From contig MIQB01000022.1 of NCBI GenBank assembly GCA_002890585.1, positions 1-27,738 on the forward strand: a DNA stretch of 27,738 nt, given 5' to 3'. The notes beneath the pieces were generated by a model that searched no databases, was not told the origin of the DNA, and saw nothing but the letters and a program-made list of their open reading frames with translations. Within the stretch, counting starts at the first letter, position 1, and each line of letters opens with the position of its first letter. The stretch is from Tannerella sp. oral taxon 808. GTDB lineage: Bacteria; Bacteroidota; Bacteroidia; Bacteroidales; Tannerellaceae. The position numbers and the translations under genes are program-made. Below, one piece after another: positions 15,115 to 25,800 of the stretch.

Positions 15115-16707
15115 TCAATGATTCCTGATCGGCGGCCTCCGTTTGCGGCGATACTTACGGCGGTAAACGATGTAACCCGAAACGACCACAAGCAGCATCA
15201 GCAGCCCGGCAAGGAAGATGTAGAAGTCGGCGAAGGCGAAGAGGAACGAGCGGTAGAGCCGGCCCACATGCAGCTCGAGGCAGAAGTTCCAAAACGATAT
15301 GCGGCCATCGCGGGCGAAGACGTCGGGCATGGGAGCAAAGGCGGCCTCGGGGTCGGAGGCGATGCGCGCGCCGTAGCCATAATCGAAAATGACTGGCCCC
15401 TGCGCAAAGTCGGCCGAGAAGCCGCTCACGGGATTGCTGAACGTGGGGCGCCCACGGCCATGGCGCGGCATGCTGTCACCGAGCGGAAGCCCCGTATCGT
15501 AGTCCGTCACGCTGCCGTCGGCCATGTTCCAACCATAGATGCCACTAAACGAACCAACCACCCACTGTCCGGGGCCCGTCTGTTGCCAGACGTTGAGCCC
15601 CATGACGCTCACCGGGGGCGTGTTGTCCAGCTTCTTGGGCTGCGCGCCGAAGGTGGGGAAGGCATAGATGCCCGACGAGGCGGCTAATAGCCAGCGATGG
15701 CCCTCGGCGTCATAGCGCAGGCGGCGCAGCCGGTCATGCCAGGGGTTGTCGCTCCGGAGTGTGCTGCCGGGCACGGGCTTTACTTGCGTGCGGGCGATGG
15801 GGATGAGCAGCGGCGGACGGAGGAACATACCCGTGACGACGATCAGCAGCAACAGGACGATGAAGAGGCTGCCCAACCGGTTATGCCAGAGGAAGGAGAA
15901 CGTCCATGCGCGGCGCAGCCGCAGGGCGGGGTCGCCGCGGCGCTTGCGCAGGCGGATGGGGATGTCGAAGAGGGTTACGACGAGGCCGGTGAGGCAGAGC
16001 ACGACGACGACGATCCCGACAATATCGATCAGCAGCCGGCCCGGCAAACCGAACAAGTCGCCGCTGTGTGTCACCCAGATTGTCTTGAAGAGCGAGACGC
16101 GCGGATCGTAGTCGTCGGGGGTGGGCAGGGGCAGCGTGGCAAAGCGGTCGTAGGGCGGTGCGGCAGCGTAGATCTGCGAGCGGGTGACGACGAAGAGCGT
16201 ATCGCCCACGGCCTGCACATCCGTCAGCGCCTCGCCGCGGGGGAGCGCATGGCCGGCGTCGTGCCATCGGCGCACCGTGCGATCGAAGCGGTAGAGCGTG
16301 TGGGCGGAGATGGCGAAGAGTCGGCCATCAGGGGTGGCGGTCACGGCGCGGATGTTCCGGTTGTCAGCGCCGGGGCGCAGGCCGTCCGAGCAGGGGCTGA
16401 GGCCACGGCAGAAGGTGTCGGCTATCCAAACGCCGTTGCTTCCGTAGAGCATCACGCTGTCCGGCCCCATGCGCAGCGTGCCCACGACGGCGCCGTTGTT
16501 CCAGTTATCGTACACGTATTGCCGAGGCATCCAGCGGCGCGGCAAGTCCCAACGCGTGATGGCCGTGCGGTGGTTGAGGAAGATGCCGGAGAGGGCGAAC
16601 ATGAAAACAAAGAAGGTGAGGACAAGCCCCACCCACTTATGCAGACGCCGCCAAGTGCGCGCTTTCTCTTTGCGCCGCGGCATCCGTTTGCGATTCGGAA
16701 AAGTCAT
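15115..16707 (-). CDS. PepSY-associated membrane protein
   Basis: Inner-membrane protein of 530 residues of the PepSY-associated TM helix type. Membrane segments lie near residues 25-44, 225-247, 278-296 and 492-514. The first follows a basic start (RKEKARTWRRLHKWVGL), and the LWHNRLGSLF motif precedes the third. The loops of about 180 residues on the outer side (46-224 and 297-490) have beta-propeller-like patches (VTATPDGRLFAISAHTLYRFD, LLAASSGIYAFP, VVGSFSGIYGWN). Family members often sit with iron/haem transport genes and may be reductases or siderophore/haem-handling proteins. Here it is the third gene of the hmuR-hmuY operon, 13 nt after hmuY, so a role in releasing or reducing haem iron at the inner membrane is a reasonable inference. 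Confidence 0.87.
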   Translation of the reverse strand: MTFPNRKRMPRRKEKARTWRRLHKWVGLVLTFFVFMFALSGIFLNHRTAITRWDLPRRWMPRQYVYDNWNNGAVVGTLRMGPDSVMLYGSNGVWIADTFCRGLSPCSDGLRPGADNRNIRAVTATPDGRLFAISAHTLYRFDRTVRRWHDAGHALPRGEALTDVQAVGDTLFVVTRSQIYAAAPPYDRFATLPLPTPDDYDPRVSLFKTIWVTHSGDLFGLPGRLLIDIVGIVVVVLCLTGLVVTLFDIPIRLRKRRGDPALRLRRAWTFSFLWHNRLGSLFIVLLLLIVVTGMFLRPPLLIPIARTQVKPVPGSTLRSDNPWHDRLRRLRYDAEGHRWLLAASSGIYAFPTFGAQPKKLDNTPPVSVMGLNVWQQTGPGQWVVGSFSGIYGWNMADGSVTDYDTGLPLGDSMPRHGRGRPTFSNPVSGFSADFAQGPVIFDYGYGARIASDPEAAFAPMPDVFARDGRISFWNFCLELHVGRLYRSFLFAFADFYIFLAGLLMLLVVVSGYIVYRRKYRRKRRPPIRNH

Positions 16708-16720
16708 TATCGCTACCGGC

Positions 16721-17368
16721 TTACTTGGATTTTAGGTTCCGGCTGCCGTCGGGCTGGTAGGCGTAGCGGAAGGTGATGTAGCCGCTCTTCTTCTGGCTGT
16801 TATGGAAGCTCTCGAAGATCACCTTGGCGTACTTGCCATCGGCTGTGCGGACGACGAAGACGTGATCGTTAAAGGTGTACGTCGGGGGTGGGCCGGAGAA
16901 TCGGATGGCTTTGGAGAGCGCCACGTTGCCGGTGCTCTTCACATCGTGCACGGCGCCGTTGCTGTAACCCGAGATGGTGATCTCCACATCCGTCACGTAG
17001 CCATCGGCGGGCGCCTCGTTCACGTCTGCGAAGCTCGTCTTGTTCGTCTCCACGGCACCGCCTTTGCCACTGCCCGAGCGGCCGCTGTTGGTACGCATAT
17101 ACCGGCGGTTAAAGGCGATGTCCCAATCGGAGCGCGTCATGCGGTTGGCCTCCGTCACGCCTTGCACCTCGGCTCCGGTAGCGAAAGAGAAGTAGACCCA
17201 GTCCGTAGAGTCGCCCGCCACAGAGGTGGCTCGGCTCTGTGTGTGACGCTTCACGTCGAGGCCTCCGGTCTTGGGTTCGGGATTATCGCTGCCGCAGCTC
17301 GACAGGGTGGCGGAGATGGCAAAGAAGGCCAGGATGGCTCCGCCGGAAAGTTTCTTGATACTGTTCAT
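16721..17368 (-). CDS. hmuY: HmuY family haem-binding lipoprotein
   Basis: Predicted surface lipoprotein of 215 residues that captures haem for the adjacent receptor. The start at 17368 gives a lipoprotein signal peptide with lipobox LSSC (Cys25); a longer upstream reading overlaps hmuR and is rejected. Family signatures are DWVYFSFATG, the RSDWDIAFNRRYMRTNSG block, GGAVETNKTSFADV and the C-terminal YAKVIFESFHNSQKKSGYIT. P. gingivalis HmuY uses two His ligands and other homologues use Met; the ligands here cannot be assigned without an alignment. It lies 22 nt after hmuR and 13 nt before the PepSY gene in one operon. No Fur or haem-responsive operator was recognised. Confidence 0.93.
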   Translation of the reverse strand: MNSIKKLSGGAILAFFAISATLSSCGSDNPEPKTGGLDVKRHTQSRATSVAGDSTDWVYFSFATGAEVQGVTEANRMTRSDWDIAFNRRYMRTNSGRSGSGKGGAVETNKTSFADVNEAPADGYVTDVEITISGYSNGAVHDVKSTGNVALSKAIRFSGPPPTYTFNDHVFVVRTADGKYAKVIFESFHNSQKKSGYITFRYAYQPDGSRNLKSK

Positions 17369-17390
17369 TGTATGTATAAATAAGAGGTGA

Positions 17391-19499
17391 TTAAATCGAG
17401 AAATGCAGTGCCCCGAACACGCTTCGGCCGGGGCCTGTATAGGTGTTGAAATTGATGATGCCTGCGTGGTAATCGAAGAGGTTGTCCACGCCGATGGTGA
17501 CGCGGAGCTGTCGCATGGGGCGCCACGCAACCGTAGCATTCCAAAGGCTATACGACGGCGTACGCGACTCGTAATAAGCTTCCACTTCCTTGCCGCCCAC
17601 CTCGACGCGCCCCAACACATCGTAACGCTTGCCGCCGAAGAGCGAGCCGCCTATGTTCAGCGTGAAATGCTGCCGCCCGAGGGTGAAGGCGTACTCCGCG
17701 CGGACGTTGCCCGAGAGCCGACTGCGCGCTGTGAGCTGCACGCCGTCAGAGCGCGAAGGAAAGAGGCAGTTGGCCGAGAGATGCAGGAAAAGGCCCGGCA
17801 CGCCGGGGTTGATACGCACATTGGCATAGGCGCCGGAGAGCGTGGCGGTGGAGACATTGCGGTAGTGCAGCTCCTTCTGATTGTTTGTCCAGAGGCCCTC
17901 GATCTTATCGGAGAAGAAGTTGACGTAGCCCGTGGCCATCGCATAGACATACTCCGAAACGTACTCGGCGGAGAGCGAGAGGTAATGGTTGCGCTCGGGC
18001 TTCAGATTCTCGTTGCCGTAGATCATGAACATGCCGAGGTGATCCCAATTCATGTAAAGCTCCTTGAGGTTGGGCGAACGATAGCCGGCGGCGTAGTTGA
18101 AGCGGAGCGTGAGGGGGAAGAGGCGCCAGACGGCCGCCACCTTCGGCGCCACGTTCGTGCCGTAGGCGTTGTGGTAGTCCACGCGCAAGCCGCCCACAAG
18201 CGAGAGGCGCGGCGTGATGGTCCAGTCGTCTTGCACGAAGACGGAGTAGGCGCTCTGGCGGCGCGTCTCGTAGCTACCAGAGACGAACTTATCCGTATAG
18301 AGGCTTTCGTAGAGCGACTCTGCGCCCACGTTGATCGACTGGCGGTGCCAGCGGTCGAGGGTGAACATGAGGCGCGGCTGCGTCATGCGGTTGCGGTAGA
18401 TCAAGTCGTTGCGTCCGCTGAGCTGCTCGAAGGCCGTGAAGCGGTTGTAGGTGTCGGAATAGATGGAGGCTTGCAGCGAGGCGTTCGTGCTGAAGCGATA
18501 GTCGGCGGTGAGTGAGCCGGAGAGATCCGTGTTATGCTCGTAAGCATTGTCGGGCGTCAGGTCGTGCTTGTTCATCGTGTACCACGTGCCCTTGGCGCCG
18601 ATCGTGAGGCGGTCGGACGGCGTGTAGCCTAATGTCTGCGTCACCTGATGCGTGGTGTAGCCAGAGACTTGCGTGGGCGTTTCCACACGACGCTCGCGGA
18701 CGGTGATGTCGTACGCTGGGAAGTATTTCACCACGCTGTCGCGGTCAAAGAGGCGGTAGGCGTCGGCGCTCTTGTGGGAGTAGGTGGTCTGCGCCGTCCA
18801 GTGCTTCCAGCGCCCACCGATGCGCACATCGGCGTTGAGGTTCGGTCGATCCACACTGCGCTTGAAGTAGCGCTGCGCATCGTCAGCGTCCACCTTCGTG
18901 TAGTTGCGTTCGTAGAGCGGCGCCGCCTTGATGGACGCCGAGACGGAGAACGGCCCTTTGGGGCGCTTAGTGATGATGTTGATTACGCCGCCCATCGCCT
19001 GCGATCCGTAGAGCGCGGACGAGGCGCCCTGAACGATCTCGATGCGCTCCACATTGTTCGGATCCAAGCGGTGGTAGTCCACATTGTTACCCGTCTCGCC
19101 GGCCATGCGTTCGCCATCGATCAAGAAGAGGATATGCTTACCGCCGAGGCCCTGGAGGTTGATGCTCGTTCCAAAGCCCACCTCGTTGAAGGCCAGTCCG
19201 GGGATCTCCTGCGTCAGCAGGTTGCGGATGTCGGTCAGGCCGCGATCTTCGATCTGGGCGGCGGTAATCACCTGCGTGATGACGGGCGTCTGCATGAGGC
19301 GCTTCGGCGTGCGGGTGGCCGTGACGACTACCTCGTCTAAGTTGAACTTCTTTACCCCGGCTGCGGCGTGCGTCGCCACTTCATCGTCTTTCGTAGAGTC
19401 CGCGGGTAGGATCTGCGCCTGCGCTCCGGCGATGGTCATATATAATATAAGGTATAGGAGGAACCGCCTCCTGCGCTTTGGGCTATGGTTTATGGTCAT
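17391..19499 (-). CDS. hmuR: HmuR-like TonB-dependent haem receptor
   Basis: Outer-membrane receptor of 702 residues. The signal peptide (MTINHSPKRRRRFLLYLILY...GAQAQ) is followed by a TonB-box-like FNLDEVVVTATRTPK (about 51-65), a classic plug (about 66-180, with GLTDIRNLLTQEIPGLAFNE, LFLIDGERM, VERIEIVQGASSALYGSQAM and GGVINIITKR) and a barrel. The sequence YAAGYRSPNLKELY with NENLKPERN corresponds to the conserved region of haem receptors. The downstream hmuY gene supports haem as substrate. The TACTTTTG promoter element at 19525-19532 lies 26 bases upstream, in a divergent region shared with the DEAD-box helicase gene. Confidence 0.92.
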   Translation of the reverse strand: MTINHSPKRRRRFLLYLILYMTIAGAQAQILPADSTKDDEVATHAAAGVKKFNLDEVVVTATRTPKRLMQTPVITQVITAAQIEDRGLTDIRNLLTQEIPGLAFNEVGFGTSINLQGLGGKHILFLIDGERMAGETGNNVDYHRLDPNNVERIEIVQGASSALYGSQAMGGVINIITKRPKGPFSVSASIKAAPLYERNYTKVDADDAQRYFKRSVDRPNLNADVRIGGRWKHWTAQTTYSHKSADAYRLFDRDSVVKYFPAYDITVRERRVETPTQVSGYTTHQVTQTLGYTPSDRLTIGAKGTWYTMNKHDLTPDNAYEHNTDLSGSLTADYRFSTNASLQASIYSDTYNRFTAFEQLSGRNDLIYRNRMTQPRLMFTLDRWHRQSINVGAESLYESLYTDKFVSGSYETRRQSAYSVFVQDDWTITPRLSLVGGLRVDYHNAYGTNVAPKVAAVWRLFPLTLRFNYAAGYRSPNLKELYMNWDHLGMFMIYGNENLKPERNHYLSLSAEYVSEYVYAMATGYVNFFSDKIEGLWTNNQKELHYRNVSTATLSGAYANVRINPGVPGLFLHLSANCLFPSRSDGVQLTARSRLSGNVRAEYAFTLGRQHFTLNIGGSLFGGKRYDVLGRVEVGGKEVEAYYESRTPSYSLWNATVAWRPMRQLRVTIGVDNLFDYHAGIINFNTYTGPGRSVFGALHFSI

Positions 19500-19524
19500 C
19501 TAATGGATTGCTGTTTACGGGCGC

Positions 19525-19532
19525 CAAAAGTA
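19525..19532 (-). promoter_or_regulatory. -7 promoter element of hmuR operon
   Basis: The minus strand reads TACTTTTG, matching TAnnTTTG, 25 bases before the hmuR start. TTTA rather than TTTG occurs about 19 bases further upstream. Confidence 0.6.
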
Positions 19533-19625
19533 GAGGGGCATGGAGGGCAGCTAAATCCCCAAAAACAGTTAGCGCGGGGAGGTGTTGCCCGCCCTGCGCC
19601 CCCGGAGCGATACATGGAATCCCCC

Positions 19626-19633
19626 TATTTTTG
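19626..19633 (+). promoter_or_regulatory. -7 promoter element of DEAD-box helicase gene
   Basis: TATTTTTG, followed by CCC, lies 24 bases before the ATG at 19657. The same CTATTTTTGCCC occurs before the SUI1-like gene and before psd. Confidence 0.65.
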
Positions 19634-19656
19634 CCCATATTTTAATAGAAAAGACA

Positions 19657-20964
<1,308 letters not shown>

Positions 20965-20982
20965 TCCTGCCCCCCCCGCGTT

Positions 20983-21786
20983 ATGATCGGCTTCCCTAAC
21001 GCCAAAATCAACCTCGGACTGCACGTCGTAAGCCGTCGCCCAGACGGCTACCACGGCATCGAGACGGTCTTCTACCCCGTCCCCCTCTGCGATGCCTTAG
21101 AGATCGTGCCGGCCGAGGCTTTTTCGTTTCACACCTACGGCCTCGCGATTGACGGTCCAGCGGACGACAACCTCGTCATGCGCGCCCTCGCGGCCATGCG
21201 TCGTCAGGCCGACATCCTGCCCGCAGCCATCCACCTGAAGAAGGCGATCCCCTTCGGCGCCGGACTGGGCGGTGGCTCGGCCGACGCTGCCTTCATGCTC
21301 AAGCTGCTGCGCGACTACGCCCGGCTCTCCCTCACCGACGATGCCTTGGAGCGCATGGCCGCGCGCCTCGGCGCCGACTGCGCCTTCTTCGTCCGCAACC
21401 GCCCCGTCATGGCCACGGGCATCGGCGACGTGTTCAGCCCGGCGGACATCTCCCTGGCGGGCTACCATATCGCTATCGTCAAGCCCTCCGTCTCCGTCTC
21501 TACGCGCGCAGCCTACGCCGCCATCCGCCCGGCCAAGCCCGCGGTGCCCCTCAGCGAGATCATCTGCCGCCCCATCGCGGAGTGGCGTGGCCTGCTCCGT
21601 AACGATTTCGAGGCGCCCGTCTTCGCCCTCCACCCCGCGATCGGCGCCATCAAAGCGCAGCTCTACGACGCTGGCGCCGTCTACGCCTCCATGTCCGGCT
21701 CCGGATCGGCCGTCTTCGGCCTCTTCCGCGGCGCGCCGTCGCTGCCCCCCTTCGCCGACTGCTTCGTCTGGCAGGGGCGGTTATAA
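20983..21786 (+). CDS. ispE: 4-diphosphocytidyl-2-C-methyl-D-erythritol kinase
   Basis: Cytoplasmic GHMP kinase of the MEP isoprenoid pathway, phosphorylating CDP-methylerythritol with ATP. It has 267 residues, slightly shorter than the E. coli enzyme. Visible are FPNAKINLGLHV (Lys8 in the active site), RPDGYHGIETVF, the ATP-binding PFGAGLGGGSADAA (90-103), the catalytic Asp132 in GADCAFFV and the C-terminal SGSGSAVFGLF. It is co-directional with the helicase gene 18 nt upstream and probably co-transcribed; the functional link is not obvious. Repeat E begins 73 bases after the stop. No convincing terminator hairpin is seen other than the palindromes of repeat E. Confidence 0.96.
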   Translation: MIGFPNAKINLGLHVVSRRPDGYHGIETVFYPVPLCDALEIVPAEAFSFHTYGLAIDGPADDNLVMRALAAMRRQADILPAAIHLKKAIPFGAGLGGGSADAAFMLKLLRDYARLSLTDDALERMAARLGADCAFFVRNRPVMATGIGDVFSPADISLAGYHIAIVKPSVSVSTRAAYAAIRPAKPAVPLSEIICRPIAEWRGLLRNDFEAPVFALHPAIGAIKAQLYDAGAVYASMSGSGSAVFGLFRGAPSLPPFADCFVWQGRL

Positions 21787-21859
21787 GTTCGTCTTGTTAA
21801 TGATTATGAGCTCCCCCCTCCCGCCCCCACGCGACTTTATCTTCGTTGATGCTCTGACC

Positions 21860-21941
21860 CAAAACGCATTTTTGACGCTTTCCGCGGCGCGGAACGAACT
21901 CAAAACGCATTTTTGACACTTTCCGCGGTGCGGAACAGACA
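21860..21941. repeat. 41-bp direct repeat E (two units)
   Basis: Two adjacent 41-bp units (21860-21900 and 21901-21941) begin CAAAACGCATTTTTGAC and hold the palindrome TTCCGCGGCGCGGAA (TTCCGCGGTGCGGAA in unit two, where only the central base differs). The constant half, AAAAC...TTTGACGCTT, is shared with array F, but the palindrome is different. Confidence 0.9.
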
Positions 21942-21972
21942 GAGAATTAGATTTTATAGCCGAATGGAAATG

Positions 21973-22020
21973 GATTCACGAATGATTGGGGGGGCTTGGT
22001 GCCTTCAGTCATCCGTGAAT
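21973..22020. other. Imperfect inverted repeat
   Basis: ATTCACGAATGATTG at 21973-21987 pairs with CAGTCATCCGTGAAT at 22006-22020, two mismatches in 15. The intervening loop has a run of Gs. It lies between repeat E and the left terminal repeat of the array F element; a terminator role for ispE is possible but no T run follows. Confidence 0.6.
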
Positions 22021-22031
22021 TGACTATAACC

Positions 22032-22430
22032 AACGTGAGTTCGATGTAAGAATGAGGCTCGCTTTCCTCCTGGGAAATGTCTTTGCAGGAGCTCCCGCAA
22101 ACGCCAAAGCATTCCCCACGGGACTTGCGGGGTGCCCCGCAAACACTAAAACTGAGAATTTGATGCTTGCGGGGTGCCCCGCAAATGCTAAAACTGAGAA
22201 TTTGGTGCTTGCGGGGCGCCCCGCAAGCATTAAAACTGAAAATTTGACGCTTGCGGGATTCCCGCAAATGCCAAAACTGAAAATTTGACGCTTGCGGGGC
22301 GCCCCGCAAACGCTAAAACTGAGAATTTGATACTTGCGGGGCGCCCCGCAAGCATTCCCAAAAACGTTTTGACCGTTATGAGGCTTCCGTAGACATACCG
22401 CTGACTTTATTCTTACATCGAACTCACGTT
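22032..22430. mobile_element. MITE-like unit: hairpin array bounded by perfect 22-bp inverted repeats
   Basis: The 22-bp sequence at 22032-22053 (core ACGTGAGTTCGATGT) is the exact reverse complement of 22409-22430. Between them lies array F and no open frame worth calling. A 15-bp match to the core (ACGTGAGTTCGATGT) recurs at 27504-27518 next to array G. Size and ends suggest a non-autonomous mobile element, but no target duplication is evident and no transposase is in view. The right end lies 30 bases before the -7 element of the SUI1-like gene. Confidence 0.65.
22085..22374. repeat. 42-bp hairpin tandem array F
   Basis: Units start at 22124, 22166, 22208, 22250, 22291 and 22333 (spacings 42, 42, 42, 41, 42), with a decayed unit before (22085) and a partial one after. 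Each unit has a palindrome followed by AAAACTGA.AATTTGA.G. The palindrome varies but stays self-complementary: TTGCGGGGCGCCCCGCAA, TTGCGGGGTGCCCCGCAA, TTGCGGGATTCCCGCAA, and GGAGCTCC in the decayed unit. Confidence 0.94.
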
Positions 22431-22460
22431 AACTAATGAATCAACCCCTGATCCGCCGTC

Positions 22461-22468
22461 TATTTTTG
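22461..22468 (+). promoter_or_regulatory. -7 promoter element of SUI1-like gene
   Basis: TATTTTTG within TCTATTTTTGCCCC, 28 bases before the ATG at 22496. The same 14 bases precede psd. Its presence rules out the in-frame ATG at 22436 as the usual start. Confidence 0.6.
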
Positions 22469-22495
22469 CCCCCTGAAAAAATCAATCAGATAAAA

Positions 22496-22840
22496 ATGAA
22501 GAAGCATAACGACTGGAGGGAGCGCTTGGGAGTGACATACTCCACGAACCCGGATTATGAATACCGAACGGACGAGGCGGCGGAGGAGCCCACGCTGCCC
22601 GCCAATCAGCAACGGCTGCGGGTGCAATTAGATAAACGCAACCGCGGCGGAAAGGTGGTGACGCTCATCACGGGCTTTCGGGGCACGGCAGACGATCTGG
22701 CGGCGCTGGGCAAAGCGCTGAGGGTGCGATGCGGCGTGGGCGGTGCAGCCAAGGAGGGGGAGATCATCTTGCAGGGCGACCTCAGGCAGCGGGTGGCGGA
22801 CATCCTCGACAGCGAGGGCTACGGTGTACGCGTATGTTGA
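22496..22840 (+). CDS. SUI1/eIF1-like translation initiation factor (YciH family)
   Basis: Cytoplasmic protein of 114 residues. The C-terminal 70 residues form the SUI1 domain: LRVQLDKRNRGGKVVTLITG, then LAALGKALRVRCGVGGAAKE and GEIILQGDLRQRVADILDSE. The N-terminal 40 residues are charged and variable, as in bacterial YciH proteins, which bind the ribosome and affect start selection. The start at 22496 follows the promoter element. Its stop overlaps the next gene by 7 bases (ATG at 22834, TGA at 22838-22840), so the helicase-nuclease is probably translationally coupled to it. Confidence 0.93.
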   Translation: MKKHNDWRERLGVTYSTNPDYEYRTDEAAEEPTLPANQQRLRVQLDKRNRGGKVVTLITGFRGTADDLAALGKALRVRCGVGGAAKEGEIILQGDLRQRVADILDSEGYGVRVC

Positions 22841-25800
22841 CCATCTATCGCGCATCGGCCGGGGCAGGCAAGACGCACACGCTGACCGGGGAATACCTGA
22901 AAATGCTTTTCGGCAGTCGGGGGACGGAGGCGGAAGCCACGCACCGGCACATCCTGGCCGTGACCTTCACGAACAAGGCGACGGCGGAGATGAAAGACCG
23001 CATCGTCCGCGAGCTCTACGCCTTGGCGTCGGAGACGTCGGAGGCGTCGAAGGGATACCTCGACATGCTCCGAGCGCATCTCGGGGGCGTGTCGGAGGCC
23101 GAGGTGCGCCGCCAAGCCCAGGCGCTACTCATACGTATGCTGCACGACTATGCAGCCTTCAACGTCAGCACCATCGATCACTTCTTCCAGCAAACACTGC
23201 GCGCCTTCGTCCGCGAGATCGGGCTACAGGGCAACTACCTCGTGGAGCTCGACGAGAAGCCGGTGCTCGCCGAGGCTGTAGACAACTTACTGGCCGGGCT
23301 CGACCGCGAAGACGACAACAAAGACAAAGACCTACTCTTCCACTGGCTGCTGCAATTCAGCGAGGCTAAGGTGGAACGGGGCGAAACGTGGGACTTGCGC
23401 CGGGAGATGAACACGCTCGGCCAAGAGCTCTTCAAGGAGCGTTACAAATCCGTGCGCACGCCCTTAGATCGCAAGCAGTTCCACGAATACAACAACACGC
23501 TTTACTCCATAATCAACCACTGCAAGTCCGAAGCCCGCGCGCTGGGTGAGCAGGGGCTACATATCATAAAGGAGCATGGGTTGCGGCCGGAAGATTTCAG
23601 CGGGCAATCTCGGTCTCCGTTTATCCTTTTCAAGCGTCTGGCTAAAGGAGAAATGGAGAAAGAACCGACAGCCACCTTCCTCAAACTGCCGGATAATCCA
23701 GACGGATGGTGCGCACAGGGATCCGAGTTGCGTGGAGAGATCCTACAGGCTTACGCCGACGGGCTGAACGAGTGCGTGAAGGGCGTGATCCGCTTTTACA
23801 AGACGCACATGACGGACTACCTGACGGCCTCGGCCATCACGGCCAACCTCTACACACTGGGCATCCTCGGCGACATAGAGCAAGAGATCCGCCACCGCAG
23901 CAACGAGAAGAATCGCCTGCTCATCGCCGACACCGCAGAGCTGCTCAACCGCATCATCGCAGGCAGCGACGTGCCCTTCATCTACGAAAAGACAGGCACG
24001 CGCATCCGCCATTACCTCATCGATGAGTTCCAAGACACAAGCCAGATGCAGTGGCGCAACTTCCGCCCGTTAGTAGCCGATAGCCTCGCCGCGGGCTACG
24101 CCGACCTGATCGTGGGCGACGTGAAGCAGAGCATCTACCGCTTCCGCAACTCGGACTGGACACTGCTCGACGAGCAAATCGCGCGCGACTTCCCCGCCAG
24201 CATCACGTCCGAACGCACCCTGGCTGAAAACTGGCGCAGCTGCCGCCTCGTCGTGGAGTTCAACAATGCACTCTTCACCATCTTCCCCGTGCTTTTGCAA
24301 GGGAAATACAACGAGGGGCTGGAGCAGTCCACACTCTCCGAAGCGCAGCAGGCGCATTACCGTGAAAAGATCCTTTCGGCTTACGCCGGGTGCCAGCAGC
24401 AGGTGGCGCCGCGCTTCCGGGAGCAGGATGGACATGTACGCGTAGAGTGGCTGGCCGGCGACGGGGAGACGACGTGGCGCGGGCGGGCTATGGAGCGCCT
24501 CACAGCGACCATCGAGGAGCTGCGGCGCCACGGCCGCACATGGGGCGAGATCGCCGTGCTGACCCGCAGGCGAGAGGATAGCGCCCTCGTGACTGACACA
24601 CTGTTGACTTATGCCCGGGAACACCCCGAGATGGGCCTAAGGATCATCTCAGACGATGGGCTACAGCTCGATGGTGCCGCCTCGGTGCGCTTCATCGTCG
24701 GCATGTTGCGCCACATGAACCGACCGGACGACGAGACATTGCTCTGCACAGCCCAGCTGCTTCGCTCAGCCATGCGCATCAAGCAAGCGGGCGAAACAGC
24801 GCATACCTCGCTCTCCAAAGTCTCGCTCGATGAGGTCAATACGACTGAGCCATTGCTCTCCGGCCACCGTTCGCTTTACGAAGCTGCCGAGGCCATCATC
24901 CGCAGCTTTGGCAGCGACTTCCCAGCCGACGAAATGATCTTCGTCCAATCCTTCCTCGACGTGACAGCCGATTACTCCGAGCGCGAAGGGTCTGACATCG
25001 ATCGCTTCCTCGCCTGGTGGGACGACACGGGCCGCAGGACGAGGATCTCCATGCCCGACGCACAAGACGCCATCCGCGTCATGACCATCCACAAGGCCAA
25101 AGGCCTCGGCTTCGGTGTCGTCATCCTGCCCTTCGGCGACTGGCAGTTAGATGCAAAAGCCGAGACCATCCTTTGGTGTCACCCGCGCATTGCCCCTTAC
25201 AATGCCATCAGCGCCGTCCCCATCAATTACAAGAAGGAGCTCAACCGAACCATCTTCGCCGAGGAGTATTACGAAGAGAAGCTCCACGCCTACATCGACG
25301 GCCTGAACACGCTCTACGTCGCCCTCACCCGTGCCAAGGAAGAGCTGATCATCCTGGCCCCACAAAAAGGCAGCGGCCGGACACAGTTAGTCTCAGAGCT
25401 CCTCGGCGAATCCCTCCAGCAGATAGATCCCAACTTCGATCCCAAGGCCGGGCAATGCTTCGAATGGGGCACGTGGGTATACCCCACAACGAAAACAACG
25501 ATTGCCACGCCTGCTGCTGCGCCCATCATGCGCAGCCTCCCCTCCGTCCGCCCCGACGAACGCATGTACCTCAGCCTCTCCGGACACTCCTTCGACGATG
25601 CGCAGCGCGATTACGGCGTCCTCATGCACGATCTGCTGAGCCGCATCCGCACCGTGGACGACCTCCCCTCGGCCATCGCCGCCAAAGTGTCGGCCGGCGA
25701 GATCGATCGCCGCTCCAGCCAAACCCTCGAAACGCGGATGCGCGCGCTCCTCAGCGACGCCTCCGTCAGCACCTGGTTCGACGGCACAATGACCGTCCTC

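Noticed and set aside
15697..16776. 359-codon plus-strand frame opposite the PepSY gene
   Set aside because: The minus-strand gene has clear membrane segments and operon spacing; the plus frame is compositionally antisense-like.
17391..17620. N-terminal extension of hmuY to 17620
   Set aside because: It would overlap hmuR and bury the lipoprotein signal peptide that starts at 17368.
22085..22374. CRISPR array
   Set aside because: Palindromic repeats recur, but the whole unit repeats with no unique spacers, and no cas gene is present. The same holds for the other arrays.
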